Assembly (NCBI GenBank): GCA_964057225.1
Contig: OZ059896.1
Span: 14,058,501 to 14,122,500 of the forward strand
DNA from: Auanema rhodensis
Taxonomy: Eukaryota > Nematoda > Chromadorea > Rhabditida > Rhabditidae
Direction: 5' to 3'
Length of the DNA: 64,000 nucleotides
Made by a program: the position numbers and the translations under genes. The stretch's first letter is position 1, and each line of letters starts with the position of its first letter. Below the pieces are notes generated by a model. It ran no database searches and was not told where the DNA came from. It saw nothing but the letters and a program-made list of their open reading frames with translations. Positions 1 to 12,643 of the stretch are shown here, piece after piece.

Positions 1-2924
1 GCCTATCTCTCTTTACCTCTCTATCTATCTCTCTCCATCTTCTTCATTACATCCAGACTTCTATCACTTTTCTCACTTCTTTTACTTCCCTATTTCTCTT
101 ATATATCATTATTACTCAGAAGACTAAAACATGACGAACAAGGCGAATTTCGTCTCGTTTTTGTCTTTCATTTCCTTATGTACACAAGATCAACGCACGA
201 ATAAGAAAACGAAGGTTGAGCCTTTAAATCGTATTTCATTTGAAAAGGAACAACACATAGCATATTGCCTTTGCATGATTAAATGGCCCAGATTTAATCT
301 GTGTTGTTGTGGGAATGAACACGCAAACGGCTGACCGGGCCACCCCCACCATATACGGAAAGTTCTAAATCGTCCCAAGCACGATCATCTTGTCTCCGGC
401 TGGTCTGGGCATCGCTTTTCAACAACCGTCTGTTCCAGCAAAGGGGTTGCACTCACTCTCACGATCTCTCCTAGGCTTTAGTACTATCTAGCCCCACCTA
501 CCTTCATCCATCATCATTGAATCTATCTTCTTGCCAATGTTTGGTTACTTTATAATGCCCGTGGCAATCACGTTATCATTTTTACTTCCTAAACTTATCT
601 AAGCTTATCTTACCTCTATTCTAATTAGCCTAAACTATGATATTTCGTACATGGTTATGACGCTTGAATGCTTCATTTTCAAAACTTAAACTGAAAGAAC
701 GGTTGTATTTCATATCTTCTATTATATCTGTATGTTCAATTTAAATGTATTATCATTTATTATATTTTAAATAATTCATTTCATATTTATACACAATATC
801 ATTTATAAAACACATGATGAGACAACATGTAATAGATTAAAACCAGGTGATCATCACCTAATAGTAGAAAAAACGAATTTTCTTCATCATATGATCAGAC
901 TTTTACACCTTAGTTTGTTATCTGAACATACTACCACTCTCATCACTTCCCATCAAGCACTTCAATGAGTTGTACTGCTGACATGTCACAGCCATTTTTT
1001 ATATTTTCCATCTAGTTTTATTCCATATTTAGATAAGCAACGAACATGATCCTTATTCTTTAATCTATTGCTTAAAGACTAGCTTTATACTAAAATATGT
1101 TGCATTTTAAGTAGAAATAGAAATGCTATTGTATGACATACATTATGCCATATATGTATGTATTTTCCAATTATCAAAGCGTTCCAAACTTACCTAAGAT
1201 TCTGTCTGAACAGAAATCTCTCTCGGCCATATTTCCATTGTTCATTATGAAAATGACTCATCATCCCTCTAATCTTAAAAAATAGATTCTATCAAGAGTT
1301 CAATAAGCGTTCACATTTAAGAGCTGAAACAACTATTGACCTTCTTGAGCTGATGATCAGATAGAAAAAAAAACAATTTTCTTTCATCACGACAGTCATA
1401 ATTTTCACTTTTACCTAAGGAATGTCCTAGGGTCGGGGCTATGTCAGTAACAGCCATAGAGAAAACCGTTCTCATAATTTAATTTATATCAGAGGAGCTG
1501 ATTGCGACACCCCACAACGACGAATAAGGTTTTCTCCAAGTTTTTTTTGAGAAGTTTTTCTTGTTTCAATATGTCACTTCAAGTTCAAATCATATTATTT
1601 GCTATACAAACTATGTCGGCACTTTCATAAACTTCATAATTCTCGCCTGCAGTTCTTTGATGGTGTTGGTCTGATTGCTGAGCTTGTTCTTTAATCACCA
1701 ATCAGATAATATGGTTTTGATCAAAACTGAAACATCTTTCTCTCTTCCACCCCCTTCTCTCACTAAATCAAAGATAATTAAAAGCTAATAATATATGTCC
1801 ACATGTTCATATGTTACTTTATTTAGAAAATTCAACCTGTTGTATTCTCAGTACTAATGTTTTATCATTAACTTTTTTGAAACAGCTGTAACTGTCACAT
1901 ATACTTTAGTTCAAGATTCCTATCACAAATCATTAGAACTTTAATGAAGGAGTTGGAAAAACGAGACCGTTACCATCATATAAGGCAAGATTCTTGCAAC
2001 ATTTGCGAATCTTTTGCCATATTTCTCAGCTTTCCTATAGAACACCTTATGCGAATTCGCCATTCATATTACGGTAACACTTAATATGTTGTTCCTCTGT
2101 TTCGCTGTTTTATCTGTATAATAACAACTTGAAGACATGTTTAAAGAAAATAAGGTTCAAAATCTGTATAAATATGTCTGTTCAACTTGCTCGTTATTCT
2201 ACTTTTGAGCTCATCTCCGGAACAAAGTGTTTCTTGTGTCATCTTGCGAAAGTGGACTTACGGATGAGAGCGGAGACGGCCTTGACATAACACCCGACAT
2301 ATAGATCTTTCGTCTGAATCGTTATGGGTCAGAATAAATGCCTACTAGCATTCGTGCACTTATTAGGTATTACAAGACAACTTTCATTTGTATTCGATAC
2401 ATTTCAAATTGATAATCTATGACGTTGTAACCGTGTTTCAATTGTCTTCTTCCTGCATTCTTCCTGAGCATACCACTGCTGGTTTCATTCTCTTCAAAAC
2501 TGAAACTGAGATCCAATTTTTCCTACTTCAGCTTTTTTCTTTGATCTTGTCTACACGTTCTCAATCGCTTTATTGGATATTGATAAAATTGAGAATAGGC
2601 CATTAACGACACACATGTTCAAACCTAAAAGGAGCTTTAAATGATGGTCCTTGATGACGTTGGCTTCACGTGAAAAGCCTGTGTTTGTTCCTATATCATC
2701 CATCATTCACTTCCGAATATCTGCATATCATTATAATCTAGGTCCTAGAACAGTTTCAATCGTTTGATTCCTAGGCCATGGCGTACTCGGGACAGCTCCA
2801 CTGTCCTTTGTATCTGATAATCTTGTTTTGATATTATTGTTCCCGTGATTTTTATGTTATATATTTATGAATATCGGATATGAACATGTAATATTGTTGC
2901 CTTCTATGCTCATACTAATTCTCC

Positions 2925-2933
<9 letters not shown>

Positions 2934-3005
<72 letters not shown>
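2934..3005. repeat. (CT)n microsatellite
   Basis: An almost pure CT dinucleotide run of about 70 bp, continuing imperfectly to about 3020. It creates artefactual Leu-Ser and Arg-Glu open frames on the two strands, which should not be called genes. Confidence 0.95.
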
Positions 3006-3007
<2 letters not shown>

Positions 3008-3815
3008 ATCTCTCTCTCTCCCTTTCTTTCTGTTGTACCATTAGCTTCGATTTTCATGTTATCTTCTGAACCCGATAGCTAATAAACAGTTAATTAGCTG
3101 TAATGTTGCTGAACATTTTAGAAAAAAATATTCAAATAACCTCGTAGAAACTTACGCTTTCTGCACCCAAGCCATATAATCCATTTGTCTTTTTTCATCA
3201 TCTAACAAGTCATGTATGGCATCACATCGTCCTTACCTTACCTCTTAATATGCCCTATTCCGCTTCTAAAATGGTATTCTCTTTCTTTCTAATTCCAGGA
3301 AAACATTTTAAATATCAAGGACACTCAACTCATTTTTCTTTCTTAATATATACAGCTTATTGTATGATTTTCTTTCTTGAATTCCTTCCGGAACCAATAC
3401 ACTTGTACCATATGTAAAAGCAAAAAATGTTATTTTACCAACTAGAATAAGAAATCTTTTCAGACACAGCTGGTCCCACAGCATCTACTTCTTCTCATAC
3501 TTTTTGCATGAACTTCTTTTTCGTTTTATTCTTTTTCCTTCAGCTTTTTCGCGACCTTTTTCTGAGAACGTCATCAGAAAAAGGTGTCAGTTCTGCAAAT
3601 ATCTCAAAAGTTCTATTTTCTATAACACAGGTGCCTTTCTGCTTACTGATAAATCCAATAGTTTTTCGCCAAAACCTTTTTTTATCTTTTTCTGATATCC
3701 TGCATTCTGCTACAACTCAGGGATCTTTATCACAGCATAGTCGTTTATCTCTTCATTTAACGATTTATCCGTTTTCATTGTCTGTTCTTCTTCATATTCC
3801 ATTTAAGAACTTCTT

Positions 3816-3833
3816 TTGATTTCAGGAATAACC
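3816..3833 (+). promoter_or_regulatory. Candidate trans-splice or 5'UTR splice acceptor
   Basis: A pyrimidine-rich tract ending in TTTCAG at 3820-3825 lies 8 bp before the start codon at 3834. In nematodes such a site just before the ATG usually receives a spliced leader; a spliced 5'UTR exon is the alternative. No upstream coding exon was found. Confidence 0.35.
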
Positions 3834-4268
3834 ATGCGCTTGTTTGCTTGGATCTGTATGTTCTTAGCTGTTTTGGTTATGATAGTAGAAGGAAAGCCAA
3901 CTCAGACCGCCAATAAAGGTAATGCTAACCTTCTTCCTTTTCTTGATTTTTCATATAGATATTTGAAATGACCTCAGAATTTCGCGAATTTCTATTTATA
4001 ATCTACCTAATTCGTCAGTTTTCCGAAGATTAGATTAAATTTTGTTTAGAGCATCGCTACACACATTTAGGTTGTTGAGGCGACATTATGTTCTAAACAA
4101 AACATAAAATAAATAAATTGATAAGGAAAAGAGTTTTTAATCCATATTTTTATAGTTTCCGCTTCAACGGCAAACATGAAACAAGTTAAAGCTTCAGTGC
4201 CAAAGAAGGTCACTAAACGCCGTGATCCAAATGCTGATCTATTGTACTTGGACCAGCTGCTTCTCTGA
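3834..4268 (+). CDS. Small secreted peptide (neuropeptide-like) precursor
   Basis: Two exons, 3834-3918 and 4156-4268, give a 65-residue protein. Residues 1-20 are a clear signal peptide: a basic start, a hydrophobic core (LAVLVMIV) and a small residue before the mature chain. A basic spacer follows and then the cleavage motif KRR at 49-51. Cleavage there would release the 14-residue acidic, leucine-rich peptide DPNADLLYLDQLLL. There is no Gly before the stop, so C-terminal amidation is not predicted. The architecture is that of a single-copy neuropeptide or hormone precursor, but I do not recognise the family. The start follows an AG acceptor by 8 bp. A secreted antimicrobial or other small peptide is an alternative. 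Seen: signal peptide and KRR site. Inferred: peptide release. Confidence 0.6.
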
Positions 4269-5109
4269 AGAAATACAGAACCGCTCTACGTAACTGATTC
4301 AACTACTCAACGTTATGCCAAGTACTTCTGCTGAGAGATACAAACTACTAAAGGCCATATAACTTGCCAATATATGGACTTCCATTTAACTGTTCATCAA
4401 TCCGCCGACTATTCATTATCTAGTCAACCGCGTCTTCCACTCAAACAGATCCAATTGACTTTTTGCGTTTCCAATCTTATTCCCCGACTTCTCCCTCGAT
4501 CTCTTCTCGAAAGTTTCTATCCCCTGGCTAAATCCATCTAAAGAAACAACATTGTATTCCTACATTGTTTCAGAAAGATCAGATTCACTACAACGTCTTC
4601 GATCTTATCACTTTCCAGCCCATAATCATCTCATAGAATTTATTTTTTTCTGCCATATCTTGGAATTATCCTTTTTCGTTCGGTGTTCTTCTACTCTTTG
4701 CCCTTACTTCTAATATTATTGTCTTATGAAAATTTCTAACAAGCATCGAAGTGTTAACCAATGATATGAGGAAATAACGTTATTCTTGTTCTCTATGACA
4801 TTTAAAATTAGTCATGAAATTCAAAAACATCATAAAACAATAGTTAGAACAAGTGCGAAAGATTCTAGCTTAATCAATAGCTGGTTATCTGAGGTAGACA
4901 ACAGAGTCATTGCCAAGAACTGCGTCAAGGCCGACAGAATGTCAATGAGTTTATAAAAATTATAAAGAATTTATGAGTGTCATACCTAGTGATCCACACA
5001 GAAATGTATTCGCCAACGAAAACATGTACAAAACTTTACAAAGGCTTATGAACAAGGGATATCCCCGTTTATGCGTACCAGATTTCAATAAAAGTATTTT
5101 AATAAAAAA
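4269..5109. other. Intergenic between convergent genes
   Basis: The stretch between the stop of the peptide precursor (+) and the stop of csn-5 (-) presumably holds both 3'UTRs. No gene-like frame is supported. The short open frame at 4973-5308 (+) overlaps the last csn-5 exon antisense and is not credible. Confidence 0.5.
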
Positions 5110-6984
5110 TCAAACGGTCGGTGCAGGTTCATGTTGCATGTCGACTTCAACGGGAGCATCCGCATCTTGTGCTAAAGCTACATTGTCCAGAAGTTCCTGT
5201 TCCTGTTCGAGAACTTCGGTAGTCAAATTTCCGCAGCAACCCCTGAAAAACATGAACAAAAAATTAGAAACAAACAATCCATCATGCACTATATGCATAA
5301 ACCAATAAATGAATTCTTCATTACTTACTTATGATTGAATAGAGTTCGCTTCAGCTGTTGCACTAAGACTGAGGAAACAAGCTCCGATTCAACAGTAGCT
5401 GCATCTTTCATGACCTTAACAGGAAATAATAAAAGAAGAATTAAACTAGCCAAAACCTTGTCAATTTGATCATTAACTTCACTATTACGCTCTCCTCTCG
5501 ACCATTTTTTTTCTATCTGAAAATAAATTGTAAAATAAGTTTAGTGAATAGATGACATACATGTTTCATTTTTGAAGCTAAATCACTCATTTGGTTATTA
5601 ATATAGCCAGCATTAGCTAACAATGGGGAGCTTGTTATTGTATTTAGCCAGTAAGTATTCCATAAAGCATTTAGAATATGAGTATCTGAAGTAAAGCATG
5701 AAGAAGCATTCCAATATGTTATTCTTACCAAGCTCCGATTTGAAAAAGCTGACTTCAAGAGAATAATACTGTTTACAATGAACACCAAAATCTTCAATCT
5801 TATTTAAGGGAATTGTTTGGTATTCCTGAGGGCCGTCAAATTCAGGTGGGCTATAGCCTTTCGGGTATGTTCGAAATGCACCAATATCTACCTAAAAGGT
5901 AAATTTTACTACCATATCAATAGCATTTCCCTCACCTTTCCAGCGCTCATTGTTCGAAGAGGGTCAATAACTATAGCAACCCATGGTTCCTGATACTGCT
6001 GATTCAATGATTGTGTAGCAACATCAATTCCCGAAAGCCAACACCCATATCCAGGATGTGAATGATACCAACCAACAACCTCAAATGAAAAAGATTTGGA
6101 ATAATAATATTGTGAAAATAAAATAATATTAGAATAATAATAAATATTAAATTCTTATTAATTAATGAAAAATAACCTACATATGCATATTTAATCAAAA
6201 ATATACACACTAATTTCATTTTCAAAATAGAAAGACCCTAGAGCGGTTGGTTTATGGTGAGTTAACTTACTTTTTCCTTCTTTCCAACACTTTCACATAG
6301 ATCACAGTATACTGACATATATTCGTAAGCTTGGTTAGCAGCATTTACTCTAATAATATTGTTGAATAGAAAATTTTTTTAAATGAGTAAAACCTCGTTT
6401 CCGTCCCTTCTACAGGTAAGGCAAAGCTATCAATTACAATGAAAGCATTTCCTTCTATTCGGCCTTGCATAAGTCCCATTACCTAAAATAGTAAATCATA
6501 TGAATATTAAATATTCTCTGTGTAGTACCTCGAGATTACCACCTCTTTTAGCATGCATTACCATTTTCAAAAGAGCGACAGCAGATATTTTCACCTATAA
6601 CCGAATAATTAACAATTCTCTTCCCATTATTATCCAAGAAATAAACCTCTTTGAAGTAATGCTGGTCCTTTTGCCATGGCTTAGCATTTCTCATCTCTAA
6701 CTGTTCTCGCTCATTATATTCGTATATAGAATCTACGTTAACAACCTGAAGAGGCTGAATAAGAAAAGTCACTTTCGCTCACGATTTGCTTTGTTTTCTC
6801 TGAACACAAACAATGAAACTGAACGATGGTTCATACCCACTCCTAGCTCCCTTTGTTTTTTACAAGTCCGTAAAAGCTATTTCAGCTACACGAACAACTC
6901 GAAATCACAAACCTGATTAGATGCCTCCCAGTTTCTCTGCGGAACTGAAAGAGCAGAGTTTTGTACCTCCATTCCATCTATCAT
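5110..6984 (-). CDS. csn-5: COP9 signalosome subunit 5 (CSN5/JAB1), deneddylase
   Basis: Eleven exons: 6913-6984, 6647-6745, 6529-6594, 6394-6482, 6271-6349, 5936-6079, 5729-5891, 5561-5685, 5457-5516, 5329-5414 and 5110-5242. They give 371 residues; human CSN5 has 334. CSN5 is the catalytic JAMM/MPN+ subunit of the COP9 signalosome and removes NEDD8 from cullins. The JAMM zinc site is intact: Glu in [20 protein letters not shown] with both His, Ser and Asp. The family signature AKPWxKDxHYFK precedes it, and [20 protein letters not shown] follows. All ten introns are short with GT-AG ends, and frames stay in phase throughout. The C-terminal 40 residues are acidic and longer than in human. A second in-frame ATG sits at codon 5. 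The next gene upstream on the same strand ends 816 bp away, so co-transcription is not obvious. Confidence 0.95.
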
Positions 6985-7799
6985 TTCTGTGTTGTAACAT
7001 AATGTATTCTTTCTACAGATTATTTCAATTCAAATAAACAACGCGGAAAAACGCAAATAAAAATTTGAATCCTTTTAATATAGTATTTATCAATATATTC
7101 TAGCTAATACTCCTAATGTTTTGTGAAATTGCTCAAATAATCTGAATTTTGATAAAGGTAATGCACATCATGCAATCATTGTGTGCCCTTGGGGCAGTAT
7201 GCATAAGGTAAGTATTTCATCTACATCAAAATCATCAGAAAGTTTGAGAAGAAAGACACAGGAAAACACAACACACGGGAATGAACAGAATAAGTGCATA
7301 TATATCTCAAAAAATAAAAAAATAAAATACAATGGCTTTGGTCCGTTTAAATTATTGGAGCATGAAATGAAGATCACAGATATGAAGAGTTTCGTGGACA
7401 GCTGTGAAAGGATTAAGCTGATAGTATATTAATGAAAATTATGAAACGAAAAATTATGAAAGGGGATTTGGGAAAGTATGAACCTAATAAGATCGTTGGT
7501 GGGACGTCACAATGAAAATGTAACCAGTAGACGCGTAACCACCACGCTTCAATAAATATGGGAAGTTGAGACTATAATACAAGACCGTTTCGGATTTTGG
7601 GCAAGATTATGAGATAAAACATATTACAAAAATAAAGAAAGTAACAAGATCACTAGACTTTGATAATATTAATAAAAATATATGATATCATATACCGGGA
7701 AGAGCAACAGCCCCGAGAATAAGGTTAAGTAGTTCAATAGAGAGGCTGGTGATGATCCGTTTTGGATGTATTAATTGAAATAATAGAATAGAAATCCAA
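6985..7799. other. Intergenic csn-5 / PCTAIRE kinase
   Basis: Holds the csn-5 promoter (the start is at 6984 on the minus strand) and the 3'UTR of the PCTAIRE kinase. A frame at 7181-7432 (+) has AT-driven composition and no motif. The GC-richer string at 7180-7205 could not be assigned. Confidence 0.45.
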
Positions 7800-10700
7800 T
7801 TAGATCAACAAGCTTTGTCTCCTAGTATTCTTGGAAACCCTACTCTGTAAATGACCATCCTTCGGGCCTACAGGATCTTTTTCTAAGTGAACACTTTCAG
7901 CTTCTAATAAAGATTCATCGCTTCGTAGATGTACCACCTGAAAATTGATTTCATAACTATTCAAAGTTCTCAAATCAAACATACTTTTTGATATAAAGTT
8001 CGGAGAAACGGATGTTGCATAGCATCACGGGCAGAAACACGATCATTTCCCTCGTACTAAACAAAAATAAACTAAAGATGAAAAAGGAAAGGAACAAACT
8101 TGAAGGAATTTCTGTAACAAATCATAACCGGAAGAGTCAAGCCGCGGAATTTGACGGATGATAGGATCGGCAGAGTAAGTTTTGTTGGCATGAGGAATAT
8201 AAGCGGCTTTTTCACAAATTGTCGGGTGCTTATCCTTTCGTGGTGAGCCCAATGTTCTAAAATTGAACAGGGTTGAAAATTAAAAATAATGAAATTTCAA
8301 AATACCTAAAAATTAATCCTAATTGTTCGTCAGTAGTTGAACCAGGGAAAAGAGCCCGTCCCGAAATCATTTCGAAAAAGATACATCCAACACCCCACAT
8401 ATCAATATGGGTAGAATAATCAGTCGAACCTTAATACACAAAAGTGAAAACTTTGAATAGGCTAAAGCTCTTACCTAATAGTACATCAGGAGGTCGATAC
8501 CACAGCGTGACAACTTCATTTGAATATGTCTTTGTCGGTACAGATTTTGCCCTTGCAAGCCCGAAATCTGCTAATTTCAGTTCTCCTTTTGCCGTAATTA
8601 GTAAATTTTGAGGCTTCAAGTCCCTATGAAGAACACGTCGTTGATGACAATACGCTAAGCCCCGCAGTAATTGTATAAGAAATAGCTAAAAGGGAAGTAT
8701 TACAGTTTATCTCAAACAATAAAGAGCATACCCGAACATTGTTCATGCTTAGCGGAGCACTACATGCGTCCATATACTGCTTCAAATCCCTATCCACATA
8801 TTCGAAAACCTAAAAAGCGACAGCTTAAAGGCCACTTATAGAACAAACAAACCAAGGTTAATAGTCGATCCGTATGAATAATATCATGTAAAGTCACAAC
8901 ATTGGCATGACGTAGATTTCTCAACAAAGAAACTTCTCGAATTGCAGTGCATGGTGCCCCTTCTTCTTGCTCTAGGCGTATTTCCTGCAATTAACAGAAA
9001 CTATGCTGAATAGTGGAAGAGAAATTATTCCCCAATGCGAGCTAATTCACCCAGACGCATGATTCAACACCCGTTCTCGCCTTCTGTTCTTCATCTAACT
9101 GCGAAGATTAGCTAAAGGACAAGGCCAAGCTACCATCCGCATATGAAGTGGGACCCATGAGAGCTATCTGGTCATAAACACAGCACATTGAAAACAATGT
9201 TGGGTTTGGATCTTCAATATCCCACAGTTTACAACTTAATTGTGTCCAATTAAACAAAGTCATGATCGGTGACAAAGTATGAAAACGGAAATGAGTTTCT
9301 ATTATTAGCTTCCAAGCAAATCAAGTGTTCACTAATATGTGCAGCAAGGTCTCCAGTTAATTCCCAGCAATTCTAGTGCTTTTAAAGCCACCCCATTTCT
9401 AAACCCTTCACATGAACTAGAATTTCTGTCGTAGATATAGCTGAGCTTGCCACTGGGAAAATCTTCAAGTTATGACGAGCAAGGAGATTGACGGTCGATA
9501 ATGAAATCCTAGTAAGTCTGCGAGCGATTGCTATGCTTGTTATTATGGACATCGAAAGAGAGTAAAGAGAGATAGGAGAGCCAGCAAAAGAAGAAGAGGA
9601 GGAGTGCATAGAAGAGGACAAATCAACGAACACGCTCAGCATAATCTAGAGTCCCTATATCTATACATGTTTCGACAGAATGAGGTTAAGAAAGAGCCCT
9701 AACAGAAATACATTCAAGTTCGTTCAAGTGTATCAATAATGCAACAACACGCTATGCTCTCGTTATTACCAATCGATTATAAAGCCCATATCATGCAACT
9801 ACCCTGAGCGAATAAAGCCTTCAAAACACTGGAATAAGCTACATGTCATGAAAATAATTAAAATTTTAACCAAAAAATGAGCAGAAGATATTATGCGAAA
9901 GAGTAATAATGAAATGATTACCTTCAACGCAACGAATTTATTGGTAAGAACGGAGAAGCCCCGGTAGACGGTTGCATATGTTCCTTCACCTAGCTTATTA
10001 AGTTTTTCATATGTTTCCAACTTTCCAAACCCTATTTCATTCTGAAGAAAATAAATGTTTGAATCCATAATGGAGGAAGAAAACGAAAAAAAGCAAACAT
10101 ACCAGTGAAGCTCTCCGATTCTTCCTGGTTAAAGGCTGGTCAAGTGTTGGAGTTCTGTTAAGTTTCTCAACGACACTTATGGGCAAACGCATATCAGCTG
10201 GTAACGATAATCGTTTTTGTATATCTTCCTAAAACATAAAAGATCAAGTAATCAATGATTTAGTTCGGGAACAAAAGATTAATAGAGCATCGAGCACTTA
10301 TGATAGCAAAAGATGAATGACAAAGTTCAAAAGGTAGAATAGGTCTCAAGGTTTTCAACTGACAGCTGTCCTCGGAGAACAACTTCTTTCTATCCTTTGA
10401 TCATAAATTGCACTCTTCTTGTTGATTGCCGTTCGATCTTATTTTTAAAAAAGGAAGAAACTTAAATTTCAACTCACCTCGCTCCATTTCCTTGTTGGTT
10501 TTTGTCTTAACTTAACGTTAACTATATATCGAGGTGGCACTCCAGTAGGTGTCTGATCTGACGTGCATGGTGATACTTCAACACTCTCTCCGTCTGATCC
10601 CAGTACTGACGTTTCTTGAACAACTGCTGCAATATAAGGCAATAATATGCATTATAGCAAAAATCAATAAATGTTTCAGTAAGCTTGAGATGTGAGCAGA

Positions 10701-12643
10701 TATATATATATATATATGTGCGTGTATGTATATATATGGTACCATTTGCAAACTGTTGGTAATTACGAACAACGAACTCAGTAGTTGTTCGTAATCGAAA
10801 AAACAATCGCAGCTGCCAACGATTAAAAACAAAAAAATTTATTGCCGCCTTACGGATTGCAAAGGTGTAAGCAAGACAAGCATTCCGACGATGTTCAATA
10901 TGTTGCAAAACCAATATTACAAGAAAAAAGTTACCTAAGGACATGGACATTGAATTTCGCATATTCGAACGCTGATGTGCACGGCGTTTGCCAGAAAACA
11001 GCCCAAACCAGCTGCTGAATGGTGTTTTTTGAGGACCTCGACTTGCAGAGCTGCACTCAGAAGCCAAAGGGGTGTGATGGTCTCGGAACTCATCTCCAGA
11101 ATCGTGTCTGACGGCTAAGGTAGGGGGAGATTCACAAAAATCGTGAAAAGTAGCCGACTTGGAGAGCCGCGACATAACGACTTGTCCGACTGCCGTCTAT
11201 TGATCGCCCCGCCCCTGAGGCGCACACGCCAACCGCTAATTACGGATCACACCCCAACAATCGCCTTTAATGCAATTTCATGAAAAGCAGAAGGTCCAGC
11301 TCTCGTTCTTTGTTATTTCTCATTTGATTCTTCTTTTACTTTTCTTTCCCTTTCCCTATCTTTTCTTCTCATTGCATAATATTAATTGGACGAATCGACA
11401 ATGATTCGAGTGGTAAAGAAAGTGAAAGAACGCGCGCCAACTCCGTGGCTAGCTATAACTAAATAACTGGAGAAGCAACGAACAGAACCCTTAGTCATGA
11501 GCGTTCCTAATTTCCTTATCTAGTCGATTAATCAATACACCCGTCATTCATTCAAGTAATATAGCTAAATTAAGCCAGAAGATCACATAGCACATCATGA
11601 ACTAAAGCGTTCAATGTTTAGCCGCGGAGACCGTAGCAGTCATATGGGGATATTCAAAGCTCTGTAATGGTAACTAGGTGAACTAGTCTCTATAGAGTAA
11701 CAGGGTAAAATATATATAAAATGGTTATTTGTGGCTTAGCCTGATCCTCCAAACTAAAGCCCTCAGGGTTTGTCCAATTTTTTTCTGTTTCTATTTTTCC
11801 GAGAAAATCTGAGTTCGGGTCTGTTACCATAAACAAAACAACTTCTTCCATTGAGCTATAGGATGTAGCTTTCTGTCCTTTTTTGACAAGATGATTACAA
11901 ATTTCTATGAATTTGCCACGTTCATTCTATTCATTCTCTGTGGCAGTTTCAATAGCATACATGGGAAGTTCAATTTGGCGTGACAACTTGTCAATTCATT
12001 GATAGAAAAGATAGAAAAGATGGAAAAGTATGGAAAAAAGGAGTTGGTTGGAAAATAGAAAACTCACAAGCATGAGATCCATAGTACCCGTGGTATATGT
12101 TGGGGTTATACATACTGGTTGCACGTGGTTGAATATGACGGTAACGATGATCTGGACGACGTAAAATGGCAGATGGATCAGTTTCTTCTACTATAACACC
12201 ATCTGCTGCCAGTCTAAAGACAAGCACTGATCATACAAAAACCTTAGGTTAAATAAAATTGTAAAAATTGGAGCAGAAAAACGTTAAAATTGTTGTATAA
12301 TTGGCATCTCCAAACTCGTTCGATTTTAAAGAGCTGTATAGTGGATAGGGCCTTTCAAGTTTCGTTGAAAATACAAGCGTTCCTTTTCTCCCGGATGTGG
12401 AAAAGACAACCCGTTGGATCGAATAACACAGAGAAGCCAAAGAAAGACGAAATAGAGGCAAACAAACCTATCGGCAAGATGACTCATGGAGTCTGAGAGA
12501 CTCCATGTCCTCGAAGGTGCAGGATGGGCCAAAAAAATACCATGACCATAACTTGGATGAATTCCGCACACATCCGTAATTTCAATTGAACGACCTCGAT
12601 CCCCACGAAAAGCGGCACTGAGACGTCTTTTCAACTTTTTCAT
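7800..12643 (-). CDS. pct-1: PCTAIRE cyclin-dependent kinase (CDK16/17/18 family), long isoform
   Basis: Long form: 12468-12643, 12068-12213, 10478-10626, 10103-10228, 9922-10041, 8853-8984, 8732-8809, 8475-8685, 8306-8429, 8100-8256, 7985-8056 and 7800-7937, giving 542 residues. The kinase domain is complete: [12 protein letters not shown] glycine loop, VALK lysine, [17 protein letters not shown] and WYRPPDVLL. The cyclin-binding helix reads PCTAIRE (within [14 protein letters not shown]), which names the family. Known members need cyclin Y and act in neuronal vesicle trafficking and morphology. The N-terminus MKKLKRRLS matches the human CDK16 start (MKKIKRQLS), including the basic phosphorylation context. 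The segment [16 protein letters not shown] is also conserved. Intron 8985-9921 is unusually long (937 bp) for this gene. Nothing in it is convincingly coding. Confidence 0.93.
10935..11175 (-). CDS. pct-1: Alternative first coding exon of the PCTAIRE kinase
   Basis: Starts at 11175 and encodes 80 residues plus one base. It ends at a GTAACT donor in phase 1, exactly the phase accepted by the shared exon at 10626. The long-isoform exon 12068-12213 also ends in phase 1, so either can join in frame. Joining this exon gives a 515-residue kinase. The product is Ser/Arg-rich, with [13 protein letters not shown] and a distal MRNSMSMSL stretch, and lacks the MKKLKRRLS start. It lies inside the intron of the long form, implying an internal promoter. 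Confidence 0.75.
11205..11215. promoter_or_regulatory. GC-box next to the internal start exon
   Basis: CGCCCCGCCCC lies 30 bp upstream of the internal start codon at 11175, in a window much GC-richer than its surroundings (about 11160-11260). It fits a proximal promoter for the short kinase isoform. This is inference from composition and position only. Confidence 0.35.

Larger units (their letters stand above)
1..3833. other. Intergenic, no gene recognised
   Basis: No conserved domain, plausible exon chain or long open frame was found on either strand. The content is AT-rich with a CT-rich start (1-115), a somewhat GC-richer patch near 310-470 and a long CT microsatellite annotated separately. 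Short open frames here (for example 131-334 and 3504-3819) have no codon or domain signal. Confidence 0.5.

Noticed and set aside
2857..3082. Arg-Glu-rich and Ser-Leu-rich frames on both strands
   Set aside because: Produced entirely by the CT microsatellite.
7181..7432. 83-codon plus frame between csn-5 and the kinase
   Set aside because: Lys/Ser-rich from AT bias, no domain and no conserved splice structure.
9382..9642. 86-codon minus frame in the long PCTAIRE intron
   Set aside because: Ser-rich, no family match, no usable splice phase; the intron is bridged in frame without it.
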